Positions 1 through 8,363 of a stretch of 64,000 nt of DNA are shown in pieces. The number at the start of each line of letters is the position of its first letter. Position 1 is the first letter of the stretch. Source of the DNA: Sphingobium sp. SYK-6 (lineage in GTDB: Bacteria > Pseudomonadota > Alphaproteobacteria > Sphingomonadales > Sphingomonadaceae); assembly GCF_000283515.1 (NCBI RefSeq), contig NC_015976.1, positions 186,001-250,000 on the forward strand, given 5' to 3'. The translations under genes and the position numbers were made by a program. The notes beneath the pieces are model-generated. The model was not told where the DNA came from, searched no databases, and saw nothing but the letters and a program-made list of their open reading frames with translations.

Positions 1-1278
1 CTGGCGCAGATGGGTTTCCGCCCGATCATCCTCGATCGGGGCAAGGTGGTGCGCGAGCGGACCAAGGACACCTGGGGCCTGTGGCGCCGGTCAGTCCTGA
101 ACCCGGACAGCAATGTCCAGTTCGGGGAGGGGGGCGCGGGCACCTTTTCCGACGGCAAGCTCTACTGCCGCGTCAAGGATCCGCGTTTCCTCGGGCGCAA
201 GGTGCTGGAGGAGTTCGTGAAGGCCGGCGCTCCGGAGGACATCCTCACCGAGGCGCATCCTCATATCGGCACGTTCCGGCTCGTCACCATGGTGGAGAAC
301 ATGCGCCGCACCATCGAGGCGCTGGGCGGCGAATATCGCTGGCAGACCCGCGTCGATGATCTCGCGCTGGATCGGGACGGGGAAGGCCGCATGGCCCTGC
401 GCGGCCTGCATCTGCAGGATGGCAGCTTTCTGGAAGCCGACCATGTGGTCCTCGCCATCGGCCATAGTGCCCGCCCGACTTTCGAGATGCTGCATGCGCG
501 CGGCGTTTACATGGAAGCCAAGCCCTTCTCCATCGGCGTGCGCATCGAGCATCCGCAGAGCTGGGTGGATGAAGCGCGCTACGGGGCCTGCGCGAAGCAC
601 CCGATCCTGGGCGCAGCGGCCTACAGCCTCGCGCATCATTGCGACAACGAGCGCACGGTCTACAGCTTCTGCATGTGCCCCGGCGGGCGGGTCGTGGCGG
701 CCACGTCCGAGGAAGGGCGCGTGGTGACCAACGGTATGAGCCAATATTCCCGCGCGGAGTTCAACGCCAATAGCGGGCTCGTCGTCGGCATCGAGCCCGC
801 GCGGGATTATCCGGACGGGCCGCTCGCCGGCATCGCGCTGCAGCGTCACTGGGAGAGCCAGGCCTTTCTCGCCGGCGGTTCCGACTATCGCGCGCCAGCG
901 CAGACCGTGGGCGACTTTCTTGCAGAACGCCCGTCAACAGCCACCGGCTCGGTCATCCCCAGCTACAAGCCGGGCGTGACGATGACCGATCTCTCCGCCT
1001 GCCTGCCTCCGTTCGTCATTGAGGCCTTCCGGGAAGCCTTGCCCGCCTTCGGCAAGCAGATCCGCAACTATGACCATCCTGACGCCGTGATGACGGGCGT
1101 GGAGACGCGCACTTCGTCTCCCGTCCGAATCACGCGTGGCAGGGACTTCCAGAGCCTGAACGTGGCGCGGCTGTTTCCGGCCGGGGAGGGCGCCGGCTAT
1201 GCCGGAGGCATTCTCTCGGCGGCGATGGACGGTATCAAGGTCGCGGAAGCCGTCGGGAAAAGCATCCTGGCGCGCTGA
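1..1278 (+). CDS. FAD-dependent dehydrogenase, COG2509-like (5' truncated)
   Basis: The reading frame is open from base 1 to a TGA at 1276-1278, so the gene begins before the window; 425 residues are visible. The N-terminal FAD-binding GxGxxG strand is missing, and the first residues (LAQMGFRPIILDRG) look like the second strand of a Rossmann fold. The segment GEGGAGTFSDGKLYCR (about residues 40-55) and the late GEGAGYAGGILSAAMDG motif, where FAD would close the site, match the large uncharacterised FAD-dependent dehydrogenase family (COG2509). The substrate is unknown. No neighbour within 200 bp shares its strand closely enough to suggest an operon. The ATG at 10 is internal and not the true start. 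Confidence 0.85.
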   Translation: MAQMGFRPIILDRGKVVRERTKDTWGLWRRSVLNPDSNVQFGEGGAGTFSDGKLYCRVKDPRFLGRKVLEEFVKAGAPEDILTEAHPHIGTFRLVTMVENMRRTIEALGGEYRWQTRVDDLALDRDGEGRMALRGLHLQDGSFLEADHVVLAIGHSARPTFEMLHARGVYMEAKPFSIGVRIEHPQSWVDEARYGACAKHPILGAAAYSLAHHCDNERTVYSFCMCPGGRVVAATSEEGRVVTNGMSQYSRAEFNANSGLVVGIEPARDYPDGPLAGIALQRHWESQAFLAGGSDYRAPAQTVGDFLAERPSTATGSVIPSYKPGVTMTDLSACLPPFVIEAFREALPAFGKQIRNYDHPDAVMTGVETRTSSPVRITRGRDFQSLNVARLFPAGEGAGYAGGILSAAMDGIKVAEAVGKSILAR

Positions 1279-1326
1279 GAGAGCGACCAGGAGCTTGCAC
1301 CCGCCCGCTCCCCCCGTGAATTCTGC

Positions 1327-1354
1327 TTGACCTTCTTACTCTACTTAATAGATT
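1327..1354 (+). promoter_or_regulatory. possible sigma70-type promoter
   Basis: TTGACC at 1327-1332 and TAGATT at 1349-1354 are separated by 16 bases in an unusually A+T-rich patch within this G+C-rich window. It would read toward the hypothetical gene starting near 1498, leaving a leader of roughly 140 bases. This is only a match to the consensus, with no transcript evidence. Confidence 0.3.
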
Positions 1355-1497
1355 GAGTTTCGCGGCCGATCGGGATCTTTGATCACAGGCGCGCCCGAGG
1401 CGACAACGCCAGGTCCGCGGTTGCCCTTCCGAAATACGGAAATGCGCCGCGATGCTTTTTCAGACGCTCGGCACCCCTCATGGCTCGAGGTCCATTC

Positions 1498-1968
1498 ATG
1501 CTGCATTCTTCCTTGCGTCGGTTCATCACGCCTTTTCAGCAGGCCAATCTTCGCCGGCATGCCGCGTACCTTCTGTCGCTTCCCGCCGGTTATGAAGCGT
1601 TCGACATGAGGCGCATCACGAGTGAAGGTGCCCGGGGAGAGAGCCGCGCACCAGCCTATCTGCCGGCGGAGGGGATCGTCTGCTGCGCGATCGGCCATGG
1701 ACCCAGAGCGGGCTTCGCGCCGGACGGAACGGAGAACTGGTATCGCTACTCCTGCCGCTATTTCATCGATGCCGGCGCAGGCTATTGGAGCGATGACGAG
1801 GAGTCTCCGGCGCGGGAGGCCTGGCTCTGGTGCTTCGACACGCTCTGGGCGGCCAGCGACAACAGCAGCGAGGGGGCGGCCCGCCGCATCCTCTGGCTGC
1901 TGGATCATGGCCTGCCCCCGCTCGCGGAGGCGCAGCGAGAAGGACTGGCGCCCCTGTGCTATCGCTGA
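1498..1968 (+). CDS. hypothetical protein
   Basis: A 156-residue protein I do not recognise. It has no signal peptide or membrane segment and is rich in Trp, Arg and Cys, with a central stretch EGIVCCAIGHGPRAGF followed by acidic YWSDDEESPAREAWLWCFDTLW. The ATG at 1498 was chosen because GAGG lies 7 bases upstream at 1487-1490; an in-frame ATG at 1480 would add six residues. An opposing open frame covers the same bases on the minus strand, but its composition (runs of Arg, Pro and Ala) looks non-coding. It probably stands alone, ending 36 bases before the convergent thioredoxin-like gene. Confidence 0.5.
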   Translation: MLHSSLRRFITPFQQANLRRHAAYLLSLPAGYEAFDMRRITSEGARGESRAPAYLPAEGIVCCAIGHGPRAGFAPDGTENWYRYSCRYFIDAGAGYWSDDEESPAREAWLWCFDTLWAASDNSSEGAARRILWLLDHGLPPLAEAQREGLAPLCYR

Positions 1969-2003
1969 TCGCGATGCCGGAATGAGAGCGCGAGGGCCTT
2001 CCC

Positions 2004-2642
2004 TCAGTCGCTGATTTCCGCGACCAGGGCCTGTCCATCCGCGCCATCCCATTCGAGCGCGCCGATGACCCGGGCGACTTCGCTGCCCTGCGCGTCATAG
2101 AGGATCGTGGTCGGGAGAGTTCCCGTGCCGTAATGGAAGCCCAGCGCATTCTCAGGGTCGAGCCAGGTTTTCAGGGTGGAGAGCTTGCGCGCCGTCCAGA
2201 AGGCCGGCACGCCGCCCGGCTCCATGTCCTGCGAGATGGCGGCGACAGCCACGCCCCGGCGCGCGCCGGCGGCCGCGAGCCTGTCCAGCGCAGGCAGTTC
2301 CGCGATGCAGGGCGCGCACCATGTCGCCCAGAGATTGACGAGAAGGGGCTTGCCGCCGGCGATTTCTTTCAGCGTGGCAGCCTTGCCTTCCAGCGTGGTG
2401 AAGGGCTTGTCCGGCATCGCTTCGCCCTTGTGGCTGCGGTCCACCACATGCTTGAAAACGGCTTCGGTCTCGCCTCCCGCCGCGGACGGCACTTCATCGG
2501 CGGTCACTTCGTCAGGCGTGACTTCGTCGGGTGCCACCGCGTTCGCGCCGCTGCCTTGCGCGGTTTCCCCGGAACGCCTATCGCACCCGCTCGCGGCCAG
2601 CGAGAGGCCGATGAGGACAGCAAGGGCAGCGGAAAAGCGCAT
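2004..2642 (-). CDS. TlpA-family thioredoxin-like lipoprotein
   Basis: A 212-residue exported thiol-disulfide protein. It starts [15 protein letters not shown] and has a lipobox ending ASGC near residue 20, so it is likely a lipoprotein held in the periplasm. After an acidic, repetitive linker ([13 protein letters not shown]) comes a thioredoxin fold with WATWCAPC (CxxC active site, about residues 105-112). The fold ends with a region containing the expected cis-Pro strand ([10 protein letters not shown]). The family reduces or reshuffles periplasmic disulfides, for example in cytochrome c maturation, but no cytochrome genes lie nearby. The start codon overlaps that of argH on the other strand inside the tetranucleotide CATG. 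A longer upstream frame exists but lies entirely antisense to argH. Confidence 0.88.
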   Translation of the reverse strand: MRFSAALAVLIGLSLAASGCDRRSGETAQGSGANAVAPDEVTPDEVTADEVPSAAGGETEAVFKHVVDRSHKGEAMPDKPFTTLEGKAATLKEIAGGKPLLVNLWATWCAPCIAELPALDRLAAAGARRGVAVAAISQDMEPGGVPAFWTARKLSTLKTWLDPENALGFHYGTGTLPTTILYDAQGSEVARVIGALEWDGADGQALVAEISD

Positions 2643-4056
2643 GGCAGACTCCGGTAAAAAGGACGCGAACAGCATGTGGGGCGGCCGTTTCGAAGCCGGT
2701 CCCGCTGCGGTCATGCGCGAGATAAATGCCTCCTTGCCATTCGACAAGCGGCTGTGGCGGCAGGACATCGCTGGCTCCATCGCCCACGCCCGGATGCTGG
2801 GCGCGCAAGGCATCCTCACTGTCGAGGAATCGGAGACGATCATTGCCGGCCTGCAGGCCATCCATGCCGAATATGAGGCAGGCGACCTGCCGACCGATCT
2901 GGACCTTGAAGATATCCACATGGCCACGGAGGCCCGGCTGGCGGACAGGATCGGCCCGGTCGCCGGGCGCCTGCATACCGCGCGCTCCCGCAACGATCAG
3001 GTGGCGACCGATTTCCGTCTTTTCGTCCGCGATGCCATGGATGATGTGGATGCGGGACTGGCGGCGCTCCAGCGCGCCCTCATCGATCGGGCGGACGAGC
3101 ATGCCGCCTCCGTCATGCCGGGTTTCACGCATCTCCAGAGCGCCCAGCCGGTGACCCTCGGCCACCATCTCATGGCCTATTACGAGATGATCGCACGCGA
3201 CCGCTCACGCTTCGCCGATGCGCGGGCGCGGATGAACCTCTCGCCGCTCGGTGCCGCCGCGCTGGCCGGCACGGGCTTCCCGACCGACCGGCACATGACC
3301 GCTGCCGCGCTCGGCTTCGACGGGCCGACGCGCAACAGCCTTGACAGCGTCTCGGACCGTGATTTCGCGCTCGATTATCTGATGGCTGCTACGCAATGCA
3401 GCCTGCATCTTTCGCGCCTCGCGGAGGAGTTCGTGATCTGGGCGAGCCAGCCTTTCGGTTTCATCACCCTGCCCGATGCCTATTCAACCGGCAGCTCGAT
3501 CATGCCGCAAAAGCGCAATCCGGACGCCGCCGAGCTGGTGCGCGGCCATGCCGGGCGGATCATGGGCTGCATGACGAGCCTCGCCGTCACCATGAAGGGC
3601 CTGCCGCTCGCTTATTCCAAGGACATGCAGGACGACAAGCCGCCGCTGTTCGAGGCGCATGATCTGCTCGGCCTGTGCATCACGGCGATGACCGGCATGA
3701 TCGAGACGACCCGCTTCCGCACGGACCGGATGCGCGCGCTCGCGGAAGCGGGGTTCTCCACCGCCACCGACCTTGCGGACTGGCTGGTGCGCGAGGCGAA
3801 CGTGCCGTTCCGGGAAGCGCATCACATCACCGGCCGCGCCGTGAAGGCGGCGGAGGACGCCGGCAGCACGCTGGCCGACCTGCCGCTCGAAACGCTTCAG
3901 GCCATCGATCCGCGCATTGACGGGCGCGTCTTTGCCGTGCTCACTGTCGATGCCTCGGTGGCAAGCCGCCGCTCTTATGGCGGTACCGCGCCGGAGCAGG
4001 TCCGCGCCCGGATCGTCGAGGCGCGCGCCGCGCTGGACAAGGAGACGGCCCGATGA
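2641..4056 (+). CDS. argH: argininosuccinate lyase
   Basis: A 471-residue enzyme that splits argininosuccinate into arginine and fumarate, the last step of arginine synthesis, in the cytoplasm. The N-terminus carries MWGGRF, the substrate-binding region HTARSRNDQ is present, and the fumarase/aspartase-superfamily signature [11 protein letters not shown] sits near residue 280 with the mobile-loop catalytic serine. Length matches the family (about 460). The ATG at 2641 gives the short leader MADSGKK before MWGGRF that is usual in relatives. It is followed with an ATGA overlap by a small lipoprotein gene and then lysA, so argH probably leads this operon. Confidence 0.97.
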   Translation: MADSGKKDANSMWGGRFEAGPAAVMREINASLPFDKRLWRQDIAGSIAHARMLGAQGILTVEESETIIAGLQAIHAEYEAGDLPTDLDLEDIHMATEARLADRIGPVAGRLHTARSRNDQVATDFRLFVRDAMDDVDAGLAALQRALIDRADEHAASVMPGFTHLQSAQPVTLGHHLMAYYEMIARDRSRFADARARMNLSPLGAAALAGTGFPTDRHMTAAALGFDGPTRNSLDSVSDRDFALDYLMAATQCSLHLSRLAEEFVIWASQPFGFITLPDAYSTGSSIMPQKRNPDAAELVRGHAGRIMGCMTSLAVTMKGLPLAYSKDMQDDKPPLFEAHDLLGLCITAMTGMIETTRFRTDRMRALAEAGFSTATDLADWLVREANVPFREAHHITGRAVKAAEDAGSTLADLPLETLQAIDPRIDGRVFAVLTVDASVASRRSYGGTAPEQVRARIVEARAALDKETAR

Positions 4057-4316
4057 AAGCCATTCTGGCCTCGACTTTCCTGTTCGCGACGCTGGCAGCC
4101 TGTGGCTCGGTCACGCCGCTGCGCCCGCAGCAGGGTATGAGCGAAGTCCCCAAGGCGGCCGCGGCAGAGCGGCGCGAGACGCCGGCGGAACTCATGACGC
4201 CGTCCACGCAGGCGCAGCCCGAGCGGCGCGCCGACCTGCTGACGCGATCCGCCGAGCGCGAGGAAGATCCCTTCGCGCTTCCGCCGGGTCCGGACAACGG
4301 CAAGCCCAAGGACTGA
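4053..4316 (+). CDS. small lipoprotein, LptM-like
   Basis: An 87-residue lipoprotein: a short hydrophobic leader with lipobox LAAC (Cys at residue 17), then a disordered, charged, Pro/Arg/Glu-rich tail. The ATG overlaps the argH stop (ATGA), so translation is probably coupled. Small lipoproteins with this attachment site commonly sit between argH and lysA in alphaproteobacteria. In gammaproteobacteria the related LptM lies next to dapF and assists LptD maturation. Assigning that role here is inference from position and architecture only, since nothing beyond the lipobox is diagnostic. Confidence 0.8.
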   Translation: MKAILASTFLFATLAACGSVTPLRPQQGMSEVPKAAAAERRETPAELMTPSTQAQPERRADLLTRSAEREEDPFALPPGPDNGKPKD

Positions 4317-4472
4317 CGCCGACCGGCCGGGATGGCGAGGCCTCGTCGCCAGTCCGCGCGCCCTGACCGGCCCGGTGGACCGCTGGCGTTTCAGGCAGCG
4401 CAATCCTGCTTTCGCGCAGGCAGGGAAAAGTTGGTTCCCTTCCGCTCGCCCGCTCTCTAGGGGCAGCACATC

Positions 4473-5735
4473 ATGGATCATTTCGCCTACAAGGATGGCG
4501 TGCTGCACGCCGAGAACGTGTCGATGAGCACGATTGCCGATGCGGTCGGCACGCCGGTATATGTCTACTCCCGTGCCACGCTGGAGCGGCATGCCCGGGT
4601 GTTCCGTGAGGCGCTGGACGCAGTCCCCCGCAAGCACATCGCCTTCGCGATCAAGGCCAATCCCAATCTTGCCGTGCTGCGCGTGCTGGCGCGCGAGGGC
4701 TATGGCGCGGACATCGTGTCGGGCGGGGAGATGCAGCGGGCGCTGGCTGCCGGCATGCCCGCGCGGGACATCGTCTTCTCCGGCGTCGGCAAGACCCGCG
4801 CGGAGCTGGCGGCGGCGCTGGAAGCCGGCATCGGCCAGTTCAATATCGAGCTGGAGGAGGAAGGCGTTGTCCTCGCGCAGATCGCGCAGGAAATGGGGCG
4901 CACCGCCGATGCCGTGCTGCGCGTCAATCCGGATGTCGATGCGGGCACGCATGCCAAGATCTCGACCGGCATGAAGGAAAACAAGTTCGGGGTGCCGATC
5001 GATCAGGCGGGCTGGATTTTTGCGCGGCTGGCGACGCTGCCGGGTCTCGCCATGCGCGGCATCGCGATTCACATCGGCAGCCAGCTCTTCGACCTTGCCC
5101 CGCTGGAAGCGGCCTATGGCAAGATCGGAGCGCTCATGCGCGATCTGCGCGCGGCCGGTCACGTCATCGACCGGGTCGATCTTGGCGGCGGTCTGGGCGT
5201 GCCTTACGAGCGCGACAAGATACCGCCGAGCCCCGCCGACTATGGCGCGATGGTGGCCCGCGCGACGAAGGACTGGGACGCGACGCTCTATTTCGAGCCG
5301 GGCCGCGTGATCGTGGGCAATGCCGGCGTGCTGTTGACGCGCGTCATCTGGGTGAAGCCGGGGGTGATCCGGCCTTATGTGATCGTCGATGCCGCCATGA
5401 ACGACCTCGCCCGGCCTGCCATGTATGATGCCTGGCACGATTTCGAGGCCGTGGCGCCGACGGGCGAACGCTTCGTCGCCAATATCGCGGGCCCGGTCTG
5501 CGAGAGTGGCGACACTTTCGCGATGGCGCGCGATATCGATCTGGTGAAGGCGGGTGACCTTGCGGTGTTCCGCACAGCGGGCGCTTATGGCGCGACCATG
5601 GCAAGCACGTACAACAGCCGCCCACTGGTGCCTGAGGTCATGGTGGATGGCGACCGTTTCGCCGTCGTGGCCGATCGCATCATGCCCGAGGCGATCATTG
5701 CGGCCGAGCGCATGCCGGACTTCCTCCAAGATTGA
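4473..5735 (+). CDS. lysA: diaminopimelate decarboxylase
   Basis: A 420-residue PLP enzyme of fold type III that decarboxylates meso-diaminopimelate to lysine. The PLP lysine is in FAIKANPN (about residue 60). HIGSQ near residue 200, the glycine-rich GGGLGVPY phosphate loop and the C-terminal CESGDTFA active-site segment contributed to the partner subunit are all present. Length fits the family. About 156 bases separate it from the lipoprotein gene, so it may have its own promoter as well as read-through from argH. The next gene begins within a few bases of its stop. Confidence 0.97.
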   Translation: MDHFAYKDGVLHAENVSMSTIADAVGTPVYVYSRATLERHARVFREALDAVPRKHIAFAIKANPNLAVLRVLAREGYGADIVSGGEMQRALAAGMPARDIVFSGVGKTRAELAAALEAGIGQFNIELEEEGVVLAQIAQEMGRTADAVLRVNPDVDAGTHAKISTGMKENKFGVPIDQAGWIFARLATLPGLAMRGIAIHIGSQLFDLAPLEAAYGKIGALMRDLRAAGHVIDRVDLGGGLGVPYERDKIPPSPADYGAMVARATKDWDATLYFEPGRVIVGNAGVLLTRVIWVKPGVIRPYVIVDAAMNDLARPAMYDAWHDFEAVAPTGERFVANIAGPVCESGDTFAMARDIDLVKAGDLAVFRTAGAYGATMASTYNSRPLVPEVMVDGDRFAVVADRIMPEAIIAAERMPDFLQD

Positions 5736-5740
5736 GTGCC

Positions 5741-6526
5741 ATGCACAGCCTGCCGCTCTTCTTCAGGATCGCAGGCAGGCCGGTGATCCTGCTCGGCACT
5801 GGCGAGGCGGCACAGGCGAAGCGAAGGCTGATCGAGCGGGCCGGCGGCATTCCGGTCGGCGAGGCGGACGAGGCGGCGTCCCTTGCCTTCATCGCTTTGG
5901 ATGACCCGGAGGAAAGCGCTCAGGCTGCGGGGCGGCTGCGGGCCCGGGGCATTCTCGTCAATGTCGTCGACCAGCCCGCCCTTTGTGATTTCACGACCCC
6001 GGCGATCGTCGATCGCGATCCCGTGCTGGTGGCCATCGGGACCGGCGGCGCGTCGGCGGGACTGGCCAAGGCCGTGCGCCAGCGCATCGAGCGACTGCTG
6101 CCCCCTGGCCTCGGCGCGCTCGCGCAGGCGCTGGCGGAGGCTCGCGCGGCACTGCGGGCGCGCTGGCCCGATGCTCGCCAGCGTCGCCAGGCGCTGGACG
6201 ACGCACTGCGCGAGAAGGGGATGCTCGATCCGCTTGGAGAGCGCCCTGCCGACGCCGTGCGCCTCTGGCTGGAGGGATCGGGAGAGGATGGACCGGCAGA
6301 CCGCGCGGAGACCATCCTGCTCACGTCGTCCGACCCGGACGATCTCAGTCTCCGCGCGGCGCGTCTGCTCGGTGAGGCGGATCGCATCCTTCACGACCCG
6401 ACGGTGCCCGAAACGATCCTCGCCCGGGCGCGCGCCGATGCGTCGCGGGTGCGCCTGACCAGCGGAAGCCCCCGACCGGCCGGCCCCGGCCTGACGCTGA
6501 TCGTCACATGGGCAAAAGGGGCCTGA
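5741..6526 (+). CDS. siroheme synthase-like: precorrin-2 dehydrogenase/ferrochelatase domain plus degenerate methyltransferase remnant
   Basis: A 261-residue protein. Residues about 1-150 form a CysG-N/Met8-type module: an NAD-binding VILLGTGEAAQAKRR turn, the family stretch DFTTPAIVDRDPVLVAI, and IGTGGASAGLAKAVRQRIE in place of the usual S-x-GG-x-SP loop. Such modules oxidise precorrin-2 and insert iron to make siroheme. Residues about 190-240 align by eye with the start of uroporphyrinogen-III methyltransferase (DPDDLSLRAARLLGEADRIL), but the SAM-binding GAGPGDP is replaced by SSDPDD and the rest of that domain is missing. The ATG at 5741 is used; a TTG at 5732 overlapping the lysA stop is an alternative. 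Siroheme would serve sulfite or nitrite reductase. Confidence 0.82.
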   Translation: MHSLPLFFRIAGRPVILLGTGEAAQAKRRLIERAGGIPVGEADEAASLAFIALDDPEESAQAAGRLRARGILVNVVDQPALCDFTTPAIVDRDPVLVAIGTGGASAGLAKAVRQRIERLLPPGLGALAQALAEARAALRARWPDARQRRQALDDALREKGMLDPLGERPADAVRLWLEGSGEDGPADRAETILLTSSDPDDLSLRAARLLGEADRILHDPTVPETILARARADASRVRLTSGSPRPAGPGLTLIVTWAKGA

Positions 6527-6638
6527 AACTGCTCCGATCCGGAGCATATGCTGCGTCGACAGGCCGCTTTTCCGCCTAGCTTGCCGGCGATGCCCGCCTC
6601 CTGCGGCGGAGCGCATCGAGAGGCGTGAGAAGGCGAAC

Positions 6639-7397
6639 GTGCAGCGGATCGAGATCTGGCTCTGCCACCATGATGACGCGCGGGATCGCCGGCTCGCCAT
6701 TCTGATGCGCGCCCTGCGGAGAGCGAATGTAGCCGTGCATCTGCGCACGATCAGGCCAAAGCACGCCGGCGTCGCTTCCCGTTCGCCGGATAATGCCCTC
6801 TGCTGGCAGCGCCGGGACGATGTGCGCGCGCGCATCCGGATTCTGGCGGCCGGTGCCGTCGACGTCATCGGGCCATGGATGAGCGAGATCGAAGCGCTGG
6901 CCCGCAGCTTGCGCCATGCCCGCGCGGTGGCCGTGGCAACGCCTTTTGCGCGTCCCCGCGTCCGCCTGGGCGAACTGGAGATCGATCTCATGCAGCGGGA
7001 GGCCTGGCGGCTCGGCCGCCCGCTCGGCCTCGTGCAGCGCGAGTTCGAGCTGCTGCATTGTCTCGCGCTGCATCCCGGACGGCCGCAGACGCGGGAGGCC
7101 TTGCTCTGGTCCGTCTGGGGTGTGGGTTTCGATCCGGGCACCAATGTGGTCCAGGTTCATGTCTCGCGCCTGCGCGCCAAGCTCGACCGCGATTTCGACT
7201 GGCAGATGCTGCGCACGGTGCGTGGCGTGGGCTATGCCCTGGTGGCGCGTCCACGCGCGCCCGGTGCGGGGCTCACGGGGGCGGCCGGAATGCCAATCCT
7301 GTCCGGTGCGTCCCGCCTTGCCGTCGCGCCTGGAGGGCATTTTGCGCCGGACCGCCTTGCCCCACGCGGCGAAACACGACATGCCCATGCGCGATGA
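6639..7397 (+). CDS. OmpR/PhoB-type winged-helix regulator with degenerate receiver
   Basis: A 252-residue DNA-binding protein read from GTG. Residues about 1-105 sit where a receiver domain would be but lack a recognisable phospho-acceptor Asp, and where a true receiver has the Lys of its KPF motif there is GPWMSEIEALARSLRHA. Residues about 110-225 are a clear trans_reg_C winged helix: VQREFELLHCLALHPGR, then VWGVGFDPGTNVVQVHVSRL and the C-terminal hairpin RTVRGVGYAL. It therefore probably acts without a kinase partner, and none is adjacent. Its stop overlaps the start of the lactonase-like gene (ATGA), suggesting co-expression. Target genes are unknown. Confidence 0.85.
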   Translation: MQRIEIWLCHHDDARDRRLAILMRALRRANVAVHLRTIRPKHAGVASRSPDNALCWQRRDDVRARIRILAAGAVDVIGPWMSEIEALARSLRHARAVAVATPFARPRVRLGELEIDLMQREAWRLGRPLGLVQREFELLHCLALHPGRPQTREALLWSVWGVGFDPGTNVVQVHVSRLRAKLDRDFDWQMLRTVRGVGYALVARPRAPGAGLTGAAGMPILSGASRLAVAPGGHFAPDRLAPRGETRHAHAR

Positions 7398-8275
7398 CTT
7401 CTCCCATCGTCTCCGTCGCGCTCGATGCCCATGCCGATCTCGGCGAAGCGCCGCGCTGGCACGCCGCCGAGCGCCGGCTCTACTGGGTGGATATCAACCG
7501 CAACGCGCTTCACCGATTCGATCCGGCAACGGGCGAGGACGACCTGCGCCGGTTCGATCAGCCTGTCGGCTGCTTCGCCTTTCGCGCTGGTGGCGGATTT
7601 CTGCTCGCGATGAAGGATGGGCTGGCGATGCTGGACGGCTGGGAGGCGGAACTTCGCCCCTTCGGCAATCCCATCCTCGCTGGCCGGCCGGACCTGCGCT
7701 TCAACGACGGGCGCACCGATCCTTCGGGACGGTTCTGGGCAGGCACGGTCAACACGGCCAAGAGCGCGCGGGACGCCGCGCTCTACCGGATCGATCCGGA
7801 CGGGACTATCACCTGGATCGAGGGTGGCATGCTGACCTGCAATGGCGCGGCCTTCAATGCGGATGGCACCGCTTTCCGCCATGCCGACACGCCAAGCCAT
7901 GTGCTGCGCGGCTATGATGTTGATCCGGCGTCGGGCACCCTGTCCCCCGCGCGCATCGTGCATCGCTTCGAGCAGGGCACGGGGCGCCCGGACGGTGGCT
8001 CCTTCGATGCCGAGGGCTGCTACTGGAGTGCTTTGTTCGACGGCGGGCGCGTCGTGCGCCTTTCGCCCGAGGGCGAGATATTGCAGACGGTGGCCTTGCC
8101 AGTCAGCCGGCCGACGATGATCGCCTTCGGCGGCGCGGATCTGCGCACTGCTTATGTCACCAGCGCGCGGACGGGGCTCTCCGAAGCCGATCTCGCTGCC
8201 CAACCCCATGCCGGGGCGGTCTTCTCATTTCCGGTGGACGTTCCCGGGCTGCCGGAGTGGCCTTTCGGGGCATGA
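7394..8275 (+). CDS. SMP-30/gluconolactonase-family lactonase
   Basis: A 293-residue six-bladed propeller protein. The metal-binding Glu is in LGEAPRWH near residue 16, a ligand Asn in TCNGAAFN near residue 151, and Asp in RPDGGSFD near residue 200. RFNDGRTDPSGRFWAGT is the family signature. Relatives hydrolyse sugar lactones such as gluconolactone, or act as regucalcin-like lactonases, in sugar-acid catabolism. No signal peptide is seen, so it is probably cytoplasmic. The start overlaps the stop of the preceding regulator gene by ATGA. No sugar dehydrogenase or dehydratase lies beside it, so the substrate cannot be named. Confidence 0.88.
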   Translation: MTSPIVSVALDAHADLGEAPRWHAAERRLYWVDINRNALHRFDPATGEDDLRRFDQPVGCFAFRAGGGFLLAMKDGLAMLDGWEAELRPFGNPILAGRPDLRFNDGRTDPSGRFWAGTVNTAKSARDAALYRIDPDGTITWIEGGMLTCNGAAFNADGTAFRHADTPSHVLRGYDVDPASGTLSPARIVHRFEQGTGRPDGGSFDAEGCYWSALFDGGRVVRLSPEGEILQTVALPVSRPTMIAFGGADLRTAYVTSARTGLSEADLAAQPHAGAVFSFPVDVPGLPEWPFGA

Positions 8276-8292
8276 GGATGTGCTGGCCGGGA

Positions 8293-8328
8293 GGGATGAA
8301 ACGCCATCAGCCCCCGTTCCTTCATCCC
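8293..8328. terminator. possible hairpin between convergent genes
   Basis: GGGATGAA at 8293-8300 pairs with TTCATCCC at 8321-8328 around a 20-base loop, lying between the lactonase stop (8275) and the convergent S9 peptidase stop (8364). There is no T-run on either side, so it may be a weak bidirectional terminator or chance. Confidence 0.3.
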
Positions 8329-8363
8329 ACGGTGCCTTTCCTCTCCGCGCTTCCTCGGTCCGC

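Noticed and set aside
1345..2052. Minus-strand frame opposite the hypothetical gene at 1498
   Set aside because: No ribosome site or domain; the plus-strand frame has a GAGG site and more protein-like composition, although confidence there is also moderate.
3975..5729. Long minus-strand open frame antisense to lysA and the small lipoprotein gene
   Set aside because: It mirrors real genes on the other strand and has the Arg/His/Ala-rich, low-identity make-up usual for antisense frames in G+C-rich DNA. No domain is recognisable.
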